NCBI GenBank assembly: GCA_043770215.1
Contig: JAYVIQ010000032.1
Coordinates: 1 to 27,482 of the forward strand
Reading direction: 5' to 3'
Length of the DNA: 27,482 bases
From: JAYVIQ01 sp043770215
GTDB lineage: Bacteria > Bacteroidota > Bacteroidia > Cytophagales > JAAEPT01
Both the position numbers and the translations under genes were made by a program. The notes beneath the pieces were generated by a model. That model searched no databases. It saw nothing but the letters and a program-made list of their open reading frames with translations, and was not told the DNA's origin. Shown in pieces: positions 1 to 10,300 of the stretch. The stretch's first letter is position 1. Every line of letters begins with the position of its first letter.

Positions 1-593
1 AACGGTATAAGTACTCTATCGTGGAATTTAAAAAAAATTAAAGGCATAAAATATAAAATCACAAAAATAAGTGATGTAGCGTAAAAAATTGTGTATGTTG
101 GAGAAACATCTACAATCCCTATTTTGCTGTAAAAACCTCCTGATGCTTGAAAAAAACAAGATAATAGGCAAAAGGAAAAAATATTTTTTAAATTGATTGG
201 GCTAAATTTCCCAGTCAAAACAATAGAAATAAGATATATTAAAATAATGTGTGTAAACGTTTTTACTAAAGCACAAGCAACATACACACTTTCAATTGGA
301 GTAATAAACTTTTGGCATAAGATTGGTCCAAAAGTAAGAAGTTTGTATTCTAATAAATGTGCGAAATAACGATTTGTACCTAAATAGCATTCGTTATTTA
401 GTAGAGCATTTATCCCTAAAGGGTCAGAAAAAATTTTAATTAAATCTTTACTAAGTAGTACGTTTGTGGGCATATCTCCATCTAAGGTATGACCTAAATA
501 AGTGTTAAATAGAAAAAATACATCTAAAATAACAAAGATTAAAAGACACAATTTAAAAAAATATACTACGTTTTTATTTAAAAAGACATTCAT
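1..593 (-). CDS. Multi-pass membrane protein, 3' end beyond the window
   Basis: The frame is open from an ATG at 593 down to position 1, giving 197 residues with no stop, so the gene continues past the left edge. Hydrophobic segments lie at about residues 11-34, 100-128, 136-152 and 168-192, indicating an integral membrane protein with several passes. The loop after the first segment contains the acidic motif LDGDMP (D38, D40). An acidic motif in the first extracytoplasmic loop is a feature of GT-C type glycosyltransferases, so a polyisoprenoid-dependent glycosyltransferase is one possibility, but I do not recognise the family. Only 6 bp separate it from the upstream lipoprotein gene, so the two are probably co-transcribed. 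Existence is well supported; function is unknown. Confidence 0.72.
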   Translation of the reverse strand, partial: MNVFLNKNVVYFFKLCLLIFVILDVFFLFNTYLGHTLDGDMPTNVLLSKDLIKIFSDPLGINALLNNECYLGTNRYFAHLLEYKLLTFGPILCQKFITPIESVYVACALVKTFTHIILIYLISIVLTGKFSPINLKNIFSFCLLSCFFQASGGFYSKIGIVDVSPTYTIFYATSLIFVILYFMPLIFFKFHDRVLIP

Positions 594-599
594 AAATAT

Positions 600-1115
600 T
601 TATAACGCGCTGATTTTGATTAATAAATTGTCAGTATATAACTTTCCAGCTCCTTTAACTTTAAATGGAAATACTCCAAATCTTATCGGTGAACCAATAA
701 GTTCAGTCTTATTTATTATAATTGAATCTTTAACTTCTGTCCATTGATTTAGCTTGTTTGTATAAAGATCAAGAGGACACTCTTTCCAAAGTACAGTTGA
801 ATCTTTAGAAGAGTCATCAAATTGAAAAACCAAGCTCCCTTTAGTTTCTAAGTCAAATTTGCTTCTACAACTAAAAACTATTTTTAAATCTCTTCCTTCT
901 AAATCTTTCGACAACAAACCCTTCCAGCCATAGCCAAAAACAGAAGAAGTGTCTATTGAACAATATCTATTACCTGTAGAATCTGAAATAAGTGTGTTGG
1001 TATTAATTTCGGCATTTTCTCCATCTAAGTACAAAGTAAATTCATTTTTGTTACTCTCTGAACACGAAAAAAGCAAGGGTAAAGCAAAAAAACCAACAAA
1101 TCTTAATAATTTCAT
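600..1115 (-). CDS. Putative lipoprotein, beta-sandwich-like, unknown function
   Basis: The 171-residue product begins MKLLRFVGFFALPLLFSCSE, a lipoprotein signal peptide with a lipobox ending at C18, so the mature protein should be lipidated and membrane-anchored. After a short polar linker (SESNKNE) the rest is rich in alternating beta-type sequence. It ends in GKLYTDNLLIKI, a C-terminal strand pattern like that of jelly-roll carbohydrate-binding or 'choice-of-anchor' domains (compare YYFDNL in the two downstream glycosidases). No catalytic motif is visible. It precedes a multi-pass membrane protein by 6 bp and has its own promoter-like sequence upstream. A role in surface polysaccharide or envelope biology is inference from context only. 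Confidence 0.75.
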   Translation of the reverse strand: MKLLRFVGFFALPLLFSCSESNKNEFTLYLDGENAEINTNTLISDSTGNRYCSIDTSSVFGYGWKGLLSKDLEGRDLKIVFSCRSKFDLETKGSLVFQFDDSSKDSTVLWKECPLDLYTNKLNQWTEVKDSIIINKTELIGSPIRFGVFPFKVKGAGKLYTDNLLIKISAL

Positions 1116-1138
1116 AAATATTTTTTTTTATTATTAAT

Positions 1139-1170
1139 CAAAATTAAAAAAAAAATAACAATTTATCAAA
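1139..1170 (-). promoter_or_regulatory. Bacteroidota-type promoter for the lipoprotein operon
   Basis: Read on the minus strand, TTTG (1170-1167) is followed after 20 nt by TAATTTTG (1146-1139), which matches the Bacteroidota consensus TTTG, about 17-23 nt, then TAnnTTTG. Transcription would start about 18 nt before the ATG at 1115. The region is A/T-rich, so a chance match is possible. Confidence 0.45.
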
Positions 1171-1339
1171 AGATAATTAGTCTATTTTTAAAACTCTACA
1201 TTCTAAAACAGTTGTTAATACTACATTAAAACTAAGTTTTTTTTCAAAAGCATTGAGTTCTGATTAATACAAAATAATCTAAACTCTGTTGCCTGAATCT
1301 TTCTTTAAAAAGGTATTTACATTATTCTTTTTTAATATT

Positions 1340-1374
1340 GAAAAAGCCACAAAATAGTATTTCATGGCTTTTTC
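1340..1374 (-). terminator. Intrinsic terminator of the glycosidase operon
   Basis: A perfect 10-bp inverted repeat (gaaaaagcca at 1340-1349, tggctttttc at 1365-1374) flanks a 15-nt loop. It lies 24 bp beyond the stop codon of the GH16 gene in its direction of transcription. The 3' arm read on the minus strand carries the T-run. The symmetric A/T ends mean it could act in either direction. Confidence 0.6.
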
Positions 1375-1397
1375 ATTAAATAAAAAATGGCTTAAAA

Positions 1398-3485
1398 TTA
1401 ATTTTTAACGACTTTATATGTCTGACTAAGCTCTGTGTTGTAAACGGTTAGAAAATAAATACCCACATTAAAATCACTTATATCTATATTTTGCAACTCA
1501 TTTAATACACCTTCTTTTGTTATAATACCTTTAGAGTCCAATAACTTATACTTCATTGATTGGTTAGATTTGTTGTATATACTAAATAAATCTCTAGTGG
1601 GATTTGGAAAAACATCTATGTTTTCTGTAATGAAATTTTTCTCTAAAGCATTAGTAGCGCTAACTATTACATCTAAACTGTAAGGGTAACTACACTGCAT
1701 AGAATTTATAAGGGTAACATCAATTTTACTTTTATAAATACCGCTTCTGAAGTTTACATTTAAATTACTAGTGTTCTGACCAGACAATATTGTTGTATTG
1801 GCACCAACAACCCAATTATATACAGCACCAAGTTGTGGTGTTATGGTGTATGTATTTGAGTTGTCAATAGATAGATTTGAAATGGTTGTTGTTCCAGAAA
1901 TTTTACCCGTTATTGGCAATGTAGTTGCTAAATTATCAAAATAATACACATTAGTTGTGTTTGTGTTTGTATTAAATAAGATATTTATACCATCTACAGC
2001 TGCTCCAGAAACACTAGGATCTGGCGTATTAACATAATTAAAAGTAACTGTTTGCCAGTTATTTGTAGTTGTGATGTTGCCAGTGAATTGGCTATGAACA
2101 CCTCTTGGATAACCTGTATTTTCCGCTCTGTTTACTAGTTCTATTGTAACTGGTATAGAAGTCCCAGGAGCTGTTGAATAAACATCCATTTTTAGTTTAT
2201 TGGCTGCAGTCTTTAGTGAACTTACGTCTATTGGCTCTGTAAAGTTAAGCTTCAATACATCATATGTTTGACTCCCTACTCTAGCAAAACGACCAACGTG
2301 GCTGGAGTTATTTACAGAGTTTTTAAATTCATTTTTTTCAAACATAGCTTCTATCCCTCCAACACCATCTTCAGGAGCAGAAAGTAGTTTTTGAACGCCA
2401 TCAAAATTTAGTAAAGGAATATCACAGTTTTTTGTAATTACAGCAACCGGCTTACTATGATTTGAACCAAGACAAGTACGCGTTAAACCCGCATCATTCA
2501 CTCCATTCCAATTTGCAGAACTACACTGAATGTTACCATTTGTATTCCCCCATTTTACTGTTACTTCATTTGTACCCTGACCAGCCAAAATTGCCCCGCC
2601 TATTGGCGGAGTCCAATTGTATGTTGCAGATGTATTTGCAGGTAATTTAAAAGAGACAGTTTGATTTGGATACACTGATTTAGGTCCTTCTATTTGAACA
2701 TCAGTGGTTCTTTGATACACTCTTATATAATCTATTTCCATGGTTTTTGGAAATGTAGTTGTGTTTGGAGAACCAGCTCTACGCTCATTCATTGCTTGAT
2801 TTAAAATCAGAAAAAAGTTTTCATTAAAAGGCCACCTTCCACCTCTAAGATCAGTTGGGCTTTCATTTCCTATCCAAAGTCCATCTACATAAAATGAAAT
2901 TAAATTTTGCTCCCAAACAGCAACAAAATCGTGGTATGTATCCATTGTAACTCTCCTACTTTGGTCATTATATGTATTGTTGTTGTTGCCATCTTTGAAA
3001 TGGATAGTAGATCCTATGACATCTGTATTGCCATAATTTTCCATAATATCTATTTCTCCACTTAAAGGCCATGCACCAAATACATTTTCGCTTGGTAGTA
3101 ACCAAAAGGCAGGCCATAGACTAGACCCTGAGGCTATTTTTATTTTGCCTTCTATCTTCCCGTATTTAAAATCAAAATTTCCTTTTGATTTTATTCTACC
3201 AGAGGTATATTGTTTACCACCCAAATTTTCTCTTCTTGTAATTAGCTTTAAGGTCCCGTTGTTTACAGATACATTTTCGGGTCTATCTGTATAGTACTGT
3301 AACTCTTGGTTTCCCCAATCTGTTAAGACAGGATAACCAGATCCATTTTGAAAGCTCCATTTGTTCATGTCTAATTTAGTACCCTCAAATTCGTCTGACC
3401 AAACTAATGTGTAACATTCTTGGGCATATGTTTTTGCTAAAAAAGATAATAAAATAAAACCAATTATTAATTTAGATTTTGTCAT
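1398..3485 (-). CDS. Secreted GH16 beta-glucanase (laminarinase-like) with T9SS type A sorting domain
   Basis: This 695-residue secreted enzyme has a signal peptide (about 1-21) and a GH16 catalytic domain at about 23-260. The signature GEIDIMENYG gives the probable nucleophile E144 and acid/base E149. The EIDIME form with the bulge methionine is typical of beta-1,3- or mixed-linkage glucanases, and the WPAFWLLP substrate-cleft motif is at 124-131. Then follow a PKD-like Ig fold (about 262-350), a carbohydrate-binding-type jelly roll ending YYFDNL (about 352-522), a second PKD-like fold (about 524-600) and a T9SS type A domain (about 620-695, starting VFPNPTRD). It should cleave beta-glucan outside the cell. 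It lies 16 bp downstream of a TIM-barrel glycosidase with a related binding module. The exact glucan specificity cannot be read from sequence. Confidence 0.92.
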   Translation of the reverse strand: MTKSKLIIGFILLSFLAKTYAQECYTLVWSDEFEGTKLDMNKWSFQNGSGYPVLTDWGNQELQYYTDRPENVSVNNGTLKLITRRENLGGKQYTSGRIKSKGNFDFKYGKIEGKIKIASGSSLWPAFWLLPSENVFGAWPLSGEIDIMENYGNTDVIGSTIHFKDGNNNNTYNDQSRRVTMDTYHDFVAVWEQNLISFYVDGLWIGNESPTDLRGGRWPFNENFFLILNQAMNERRAGSPNTTTFPKTMEIDYIRVYQRTTDVQIEGPKSVYPNQTVSFKLPANTSATYNWTPPIGGAILAGQGTNEVTVKWGNTNGNIQCSSANWNGVNDAGLTRTCLGSNHSKPVAVITKNCDIPLLNFDGVQKLLSAPEDGVGGIEAMFEKNEFKNSVNNSSHVGRFARVGSQTYDVLKLNFTEPIDVSSLKTAANKLKMDVYSTAPGTSIPVTIELVNRAENTGYPRGVHSQFTGNITTTNNWQTVTFNYVNTPDPSVSGAAVDGINILFNTNTNTTNVYYFDNLATTLPITGKISGTTTISNLSIDNSNTYTITPQLGAVYNWVVGANTTILSGQNTSNLNVNFRSGIYKSKIDVTLINSMQCSYPYSLDVIVSATNALEKNFITENIDVFPNPTRDLFSIYNKSNQSMKYKLLDSKGIITKEGVLNELQNIDISDFNVGIYFLTVYNTELSQTYKVVKN

Positions 3486-3501
3486 TGTATTTAAATAAAG
3501 T

Positions 3502-5664
3502 TTATTTAGTTAATTCTATTTTCTCAATAAAACTTGCACTTTCAGTGTATATCTTTAGAAAATACAAGCCATTCGTAATTTTATCTGTAGGTAAAACTAT
3601 ACTTTTTTTATCTGAAAAAGTGAGGTCATCTATTTTATTTCCTTGAATATTTAAAAGCTCAATCCTCAATAAAGCAATGTTTTTGGTATCAAAATAAATT
3701 TCTCCAGAACTTGGATTTGGAAAGAAAACAATAGATTGGGTTTCTTCCAATTCATTAACCCCAACACATACCTGAGATTTTATGATACGTTGTGGCGCTT
3801 TATTGTTTGCACAGACATTATCGCCAGGTGCATGCACACCTCCCACAATGGTATAATCTCCTAACTGAGACAAATCTAGTTTAGTAGTTACTATTACATC
3901 TCTAGTGCCATTAGCAGCTAAAACGCCAGTGGTTAGTGGCGTTCTAAAAGACTGTTTTTTTGGGCCTAATACATTTGCATAAACATCTATTCTTGTGTTG
4001 GCAAAATTAATTGCTTGCGCGCTATTGTTCTTAATCTGAAGTTTAATTGTGTTATCTTTATTAAAACAAACAGAAGAATTAATTGGTGAAGAAATTGAAG
4101 TTGCCGCTAAATCTGTAAATTGGGTAACTTTTGGGCCTTTCAAGTTATCAAAATAATAAACTCCGTTGTCTGTAGCAACACCAGAGTTAACCAAAATAAC
4201 AATCCTATCAACGTCTATTGGCTTTACGGCAGCATCTTTACTGGATTCTAGTACAAAATTCAAAGTTTCCCATTGGTTAACTTTAGTAGTTGTAGCTGTA
4301 TAGACAGCATATCTACCCTTAGGAAATGGCTCTCCTAAATCTTTTGTGCTTTCCAGGCTTATTGTTATTTTTGTGTTTGGTTTAGAAGAATAGAAGTCTA
4401 AGCTTGGAACTAATTTCTTGCTTCCAAATTCTGCCACATCACCTAACAAAGGTGTTTTACCAACAATAGAAGCAAATGGTACTGCAGCTCTTTTATACTT
4501 AACACAACTAGGAGAATTATTAATTGCAGAGGGACGTGGATTGTCTACAATCTCGAATTCTCCATCAAAATTCAAATATCCTAAATTTCTATTGCACTCA
4601 AAATCTTCTAATACAAATGTAGCGGGGAGTTGCTTAATACAGTTATTAGACCAAATTGATTGTAAAGCAAAATAAGCTTGTTTAGGCGTTCTGTCCTGAT
4701 TCAGTATCCCGTAGTATTCCTCATCTGTTTGTTGGTCTGGAAAGAAAGCTCCGTTAGGTGCTGAACCTCTTATATTTTGTACACTTGGACTTCCACTTTT
4801 CCACCACTCGTCTGTCCAATTAAAAAATGTTACTCCAGAACAAATCTGATTATTGTCTAAAGAAAATTGAATGTCTCCCCAAATTTTTTTAAACTGATCA
4901 GCTTGTGATTTTTCATCTACTCTTTGAATAAGTTGATTGTAAGAGTCTACTCCTATTTCAGAATACCAAAAAGGCTTGGTACCACCATTAACAGCGTATT
5001 CACCTAGTGGTGTATTTGCAGTTCCAAAACGATAGATATTTGCACCCCAAACATCAACACTTGGACAATCAGTAACTATAATTCTTGTTGAAGGCACCTC
5101 TCCATTTGCTGTAGTTACAGGATGATTAGGATCATTTGCATGTACCCATTTTGCAGCAGTTTCTAGCTCAGAATACCATCGAGGGTTTATACTCAAATAG
5201 TAATTCTCTTCATTTCCAAAAGACCACATCAAAATTGCTGGATGATTTTTGTATGTGTTTATATAATTTTTATATGTGCCATTTATTATTTCATATTTGT
5301 CAGCCGCATTTACTGCAATACGCAAATCTACTCTAGGAAACTGTACAATTACTTTAATACCTGCAGCATGCAGCTGGTCAAGTCTTATTTTATCAAAAAT
5401 AGGATAATAGGTTCTTATAGTATTGATACATGCCGCATTCATTAGACGTATGTCTTTAGCAAAAGATTCATAATTGGTACCAAAATCTGGATAATTAAAA
5501 AACTGATCTCCAACTCTTGTTGGGCTGTAGCAAGTACCTTTAATAATGTATTTTTCACCATTTACTAAAATTGACCTACCAGAGGTTGTTACTACTTGGG
5601 CGTTTATTTTTGAGCAACATACAATAGAAACTATTGCAAACACAATTTGTTTTATCATTTTCAT
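3502..5664 (-). CDS. Secreted TIM-barrel glycoside hydrolase (GH2/GH72-like) with T9SS type A sorting domain
   Basis: The protein has 720 residues and a signal peptide at about 1-22. The (beta/alpha)8 domain (about 25-345) has clan GH-A landmarks: NTIRTY after the second strand, WSFGNEE with probable acid/base E152, and PFWYSEIG with probable nucleophile E236. The opening lines (VNGEKYIIKG, then NTIRTYYP) resemble both GH2 barrels and GH72 beta-1,3-glucanosyltransferases, and it lacks the N-terminal sandwich domains of normal GH2 enzymes. A carbohydrate-binding-type module follows (about 348-508, ending YYFDNL), then a CARDB-like Ig domain (about 512-625) and a T9SS type A domain (about 645-720). 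It is the first gene of an operon with GH16, so a beta-1,3-glucan-linked hydrolase or transglycosylase is likely. Family assignment is less sure than fold and catalytic residues. Confidence 0.85.
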   Translation of the reverse strand: MKMIKQIVFAIVSIVCCSKINAQVVTTSGRSILVNGEKYIIKGTCYSPTRVGDQFFNYPDFGTNYESFAKDIRLMNAACINTIRTYYPIFDKIRLDQLHAAGIKVIVQFPRVDLRIAVNAADKYEIINGTYKNYINTYKNHPAILMWSFGNEENYYLSINPRWYSELETAAKWVHANDPNHPVTTANGEVPSTRIIVTDCPSVDVWGANIYRFGTANTPLGEYAVNGGTKPFWYSEIGVDSYNQLIQRVDEKSQADQFKKIWGDIQFSLDNNQICSGVTFFNWTDEWWKSGSPSVQNIRGSAPNGAFFPDQQTDEEYYGILNQDRTPKQAYFALQSIWSNNCIKQLPATFVLEDFECNRNLGYLNFDGEFEIVDNPRPSAINNSPSCVKYKRAAVPFASIVGKTPLLGDVAEFGSKKLVPSLDFYSSKPNTKITISLESTKDLGEPFPKGRYAVYTATTTKVNQWETLNFVLESSKDAAVKPIDVDRIVILVNSGVATDNGVYYFDNLKGPKVTQFTDLAATSISSPINSSVCFNKDNTIKLQIKNNSAQAINFANTRIDVYANVLGPKKQSFRTPLTTGVLAANGTRDVIVTTKLDLSQLGDYTIVGGVHAPGDNVCANNKAPQRIIKSQVCVGVNELEETQSIVFFPNPSSGEIYFDTKNIALLRIELLNIQGNKIDDLTFSDKKSIVLPTDKITNGLYFLKIYTESASFIEKIELTK

Positions 5665-6146
5665 AGAGCTTTAAAATTTAATATTAAATTGATTTTTTAC
5701 ATTGAGTAAATTTATCACACTACAAATAATATTCTTTTTGATAAACCTCTTTTAAATAATAACAAATATTTTTAATTAATCACCATGAGATTCTTTTTAA
5801 AAAAGATAGTTTTTCACATATAAATAACAATTTTAAAAATCTTTAGGGTGGGCTAAACGAGTAATTAATTTAATAAAAAAGCTTAATTAGTGGATGTTTT
5901 ATATTTAAAAAGCAATAGTCTATAATTGTAGAAAACTCCACCTGTATTAAAATGGTTTTATACCTACGAATTAGAAATAAAAGTAAATAAGGGATAGTTT
6001 TTTTTGCTAATAAATAAATGATATACGCAAAAAAGGAATAAAGCATTGTACTTGTTTTAATCTGATTTTTTAAAGAAGAAAACAATCAAATAATTATAAA
6101 GTGCTAAAATATATTTTGAGTTAAATTTTCATACTCCTGTTTTTTT
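5665..6146. other. Intergenic region upstream of the glycosidase operon
   Basis: These 482 bp hold the upstream region of the GH operon and, from about 5903 to 6116, one copy of a diverged direct repeat (listed separately). No convincing consensus promoter was found. TATTATTTG on the minus strand (5729-5721) resembles the -7 element but has three rather than two spacer bases. A 71-codon minus-strand frame (5870-6085) looks like chance A/T-rich sequence. Confidence 0.5.
5903..6116. repeat. Diverged direct repeat, copy A
   Basis: Aligns in the same orientation with 7083-7260. The first 93 or so positions (through ggata near 5996) match at roughly 80% by eye. Copy A then carries about 43 extra bases (near 6000-6041), after which the match resumes at about 70-75% (shared block acttgttttaatctgatttt with few changes). 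I saw no terminal inverted repeats and no transposase. It may be the 3' flank of duplicated type B cargo genes or a decayed mobile element. Confidence 0.6.
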
Positions 6147-7094
6147 CTACTCCGCTATTATCACCCAACCATTCACAGCATTTTCCTTGCCAAACCTATC
6201 TATATATTTACAGATATAAAAATACACCCCTGCGTTTACTCCTGCTCCGTCCCAACTTAAGTTTGTTTTTTCTGTAAAAAAAACTTCTTTACCCCAACGG
6301 TTGTATACTATTAACTCTGCTTTGGCTATGTTTTTTAGTTTTATTGGTTTAAACACATCATTTCTATTATCCATATTTGGTGTAAATATGTTTGGATATT
6401 CTAACTCTACTTGGCAATCTTCTATTTCAAATAAGCAGGTATCTACTCTACTACAGCCTTCTAACCAAGTAGAAATAGTATATTTACCGTTTTCTGTAAA
6501 TGTATAGTTATCTAATTTTGGGCTTATTTTTATAGAGTCATATACTTCTTTATTATATTCAAACACTAAAGGAGCACAAGTTTTAATGACTGGTTCTATT
6601 ATTTTCTGTGGGTTTGGTTTTGCTACTACTTTTATTTTTAAAGTATCTGTAGTACCTATTACTGTATAGATAGTATTGCTATCTGCCTGTATTACAAATG
6701 ATTCTATGTTTTGTGCTAACAACTGTTTTTTACTATTGTACCATTTATTATTTTTGTCTCCTTTTATCTTTAAGTCTATTTCTTGTCCTTTACATGCTTC
6801 ATAGAGGGTATCTCCTAGCAAAGGCTTACGCAATTTTTCTAGTACGAAATTGTCGAAGTAATGGTAAGCTTGTGCACCTAGTCTAATGTCATAAGATTGC
6901 TCTCCTTTTATTAGGGTATCATGCTTAACATTTATATTTTCATTAAAATTACCCACAGTTATAGCTGCCACAGAATCTGTAAATTCTAGCTCATACTCTA
7001 CTTTGCTCCGTGTATTTTCTGATTTTAATATGGTATTCTGCGGTATTTTTGGATTCTCTATACATAGCGGACTACCATTGTGATTAAAAAACAA
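6147..7094 (-). pseudogene. 5'-truncated T9SS type B (gliding motility-associated C-terminal) cargo gene
   Basis: The frame encodes about 315 residues ending in a good T9SS type B sorting domain (about 232-315: FTPNMDNRNDVFKP, then VYNRWGKEVF, then DGAGVNAGVYFY). Before it are Ig-like segments and, near residues 50-85, the tail of a beta-sandwich (ITVGNFNENINV, then YHYFDNFVLEKL) of the kind found in the middle of longer cargo proteins. There is no signal peptide and no ATG. The only available start is a TTG at 7094, and the frame is closed by TAA three codons earlier. The coding similarity stops where a direct repeat begins (about 7083). A T9SS substrate without an export signal cannot work, so this is most likely the 3' remnant of a larger gene. 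Confidence 0.75.
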
Positions 7095-7260
7095 TAGTGT
7101 TTAATTGTAGACAACTCTTTCTTGTCTTAAAATGGGTTTGTATCAAAGAATTGAAAATAAAAGCAAATAATGGATAAAGCTATTTACTTGTTTTAGTCTA
7201 ATTTTTTCTAAAGAAAACCATATTAAATATATATAATTATATGGTGTTAAAAATTATTTT
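7083..7260. repeat. Diverged direct repeat, copy B
   Basis: Matches copy A (5903-6116) in the same orientation, lacking its 43-bp internal stretch. Its left edge coincides with the point where the truncated type B gene loses coding similarity, so it marks a rearrangement junction. The rest of the 7095-7366 gap is A/T-rich, with a pyrimidine-rich TTTG-repeating stretch (7293-7335) just before the next gene. Confidence 0.6.
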
Positions 7261-7366
7261 TCGATAAATATACTTATTTACTCGCTTAATAGTTTGTCTT
7301 TCACTTTCTTTTGTCCTTTGCTTTGCTTTGATTTGCACAAACTTAAACTGTAACTAAAAAATAAAA

Positions 7367-10300
7367 ATGTTATTAAAATTTAGAAAGGTGCTACTGCTCA
7401 TGGTATTGAGTTTGGTAGTAAATGTGTCTTATGGTATTGGTGGCTTAGGCTGGCTTGGCAAGGTTGTAAACTGGAGTATTAAAATCTTGGATAAAGACAA
7501 TGAGGTGTGTATTTTTGCATTGCAAGGAGATAAAGTAGCATGTGCAGGGCAAAAAAAGTCTCATACAATTAATAGAGCTAAGTTTGATGAGGTAAACTGG
7601 TCTGTATCTGATGGTGGTAGTATCACTTCAATAAGCGGTGTAGGTATAGAAGAAATTCTTATTGACTACAAAACAAAGTTAGGGATTCCATTGAATTTCC
7701 CAGTGACTTTAAAAACTTTTTATGCTAATAATGATAAGTTTGAGTTTTCATATACTGGGCAATTATCAAACGATATAACAATAGGGACAAAAGCAGGTGC
7801 TAATGTTACATTGAGCTACAATGGCCAAACTGTTACTGTAGATAATGCAGGTTTGACTGCAGGTTTTGATTTAACAACAAATACTAATTATAAAGATAAA
7901 CTAAATTTTGCATTGAAAGATGTTTTTAAAGGCGATAAAGGTGCACAAATAGATGTTACTTTTGATGGAACAAGACCTGATGTAGAAGTAACATATAGAA
8001 TTATCGATGCAGGATTTCTTGATTTTTGTAATGATGGTGGAAATACAAAAAAGGTAAAGGTAAATCCAAGACCTTCTAAACCTGTTATTTATGGCTTGCC
8101 AAATAGAGTAGTTACATGCAATGAACAGTTTGGTTTAAGCACAAATTCACAAGGCTCAGACATTCAATTAGCTTGGACAATTGATGATGCTATTACATAT
8201 GGTTGGCAATTACAAGAAGTAGACATTGATACGTACAGAGGAACTTCAGTACAAATTGGTGGGTTTAAAAGAATAGGGTCTAAACCTGTATTTGTGGCTG
8301 CTACAAATATTTGTGGAGATGTAGAGTATACAAATGCAACAATAGATGTTCAAGAACGCCCATCTAGTATATCAATTAATAATAAATTGACTGCAACAAA
8401 AACTATAGCTCCAATATTTTCGCCTACTTGTGCAGAGGCTCAACATCAAGGAATTGGGATGAATGTAAGCCCATATATAAACGGAGCTACTTACACATGG
8501 TATATTCCTAGAACTTGGTATCCTTCTACAAACACTTCGAACTATAATAGTGTATTAACTAATGCTAATCCAGATTTTTTCGTTTATTCTGGTGTGAACT
8601 TAAACTATTTCCAAATTAGAAGCCTAGAAAAATTTGTTACTACAATACCATCTGGCGAAGTAAGGTTAAGGGTACAAACGCCTTGTGGTGGAGATGAAAC
8701 CATTAAATTTTACATCAATGGTGCAGAAACTTTAAATTTAAGTCTAATTGATAATTTCTCTTGTAATTCTAATTTTCAAATTAAACCAGTAATTACGGGT
8801 GGTACAGCTCCTTTTGTTATAAACTGGAAAAATGATAATTCTACTGGTGTAGTTACACCTACGGTTACTAGAGACATAAATGCTTCTGTGGCTTATAAGC
8901 AAAATACAGGTAATTATAATACTGCTAAAATAATTGCTAATATTACAGATGCCAGAGGATGTAAAAGCACTGACGAAGGAGTTTTTAATATTTTTGGTGG
9001 GTTTGGAAATACTTCTATTTCTGGCTGGGCAAGTGGTAGACTAGATTATGCAAGAGATTTAAAAGTAACAAGTAACCTTGTAAGTGACCAAAGTGGATCT
9101 AAATTTTATTTTACTGCCTTAGACGAAGCGAATGTGTCAAAAATTTATGTGTATAAGTTTGATAATGCAATAAATGTAAAAAAATGGGTAGCAAAAGAAA
9201 TTGTCACTAAAAGATATAAACCTAAAACAAACAACAATACTCTTGCATTGGTACAAGAGACTGCTGGACCATTACTATTATTTACTGACAATCAAAGTAG
9301 CATTGGCGCATTAAGACTAGATATTAATGATGTTTCTAATCAAGATACGGAAAATCAGTACAACATTAGAGCAGATGTTTTTCAAGTGGCACAAAACAAA
9401 GGAGCGTCTGGCAATTTTGTGGCTTCTAATCTTACACTTATGTTTAAAGATATTATTTCGGGATATTTGAAATACCAACAATTTGTTTTACAAAATGGTA
9501 AATTGGAACTTTCTGGTACCGCACAAACTATAGCTAATACTACTACACAGTACGATTTTGACCAATTTAATTTTAAAGTATTTTATTTTTTAGATGATTT
9601 TACAGGAGATTTATATTGCAAAGATTTAAAAAATATTTCTGCACCTGCTACAACAATAAAATTAGCCTCTAATGACATGACTACGGCTATTTATGAAGCT
9701 ACAGAAATAGAATTTGATAGAGCAGGTAATATGTATGTTTTTCAACAAGGAGATTTGTATATACTTAAGTATAATGCCCTTACAGAAACGTATGGTAAAC
9801 TAGAAAAACTTGCTGTAAGTAAAGCAACAGGTATAAATATAGATGCTGCTACAGGGAGTTTTACTATAAACCCAAGTACAGGTACCATTTATTATACAGG
9901 ATATGATAAAAATTTGTATCAAATATTCAAAGAGAATGCTGCAGGTACGTCTTGGAAAATTATTAAATCTACTCGCCCTGGTACAGGACAATACAGCGAT
10001 TTTGCAGGTACTAATAAGTTACTACACCAATCGCCACATTTGTTTTATGTAAGCTCAGATAATCAATTGGTATATAATTTATTTTATGTGCAAGGAAACA
10101 ATACAGATTGTGTACCTTCTAATTTGAGGTTAGATGCCAATACAGAGGGTGTAGACCTTAGCAATGCACCAAGTATATCTACAGAAACTTTAGTAGAGTT
10201 AGACTTCTCTAAAGCAAGTATATATGCATATCCAAATCCTATGCAAAATAGCGTAACTATATTTGCAGACGGAAAAGGTGAGGCAAACCTAGAGGTTTAC

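Noticed and set aside
5870..6085. 71-codon minus-strand frame with hydrophobic content
   Set aside because: It spans repeat copy A and its hydrophobic, Ile/Leu/Phe/Tyr-rich sequence is what A/T-rich noncoding DNA yields. The matching frame is broken by stops in copy B.
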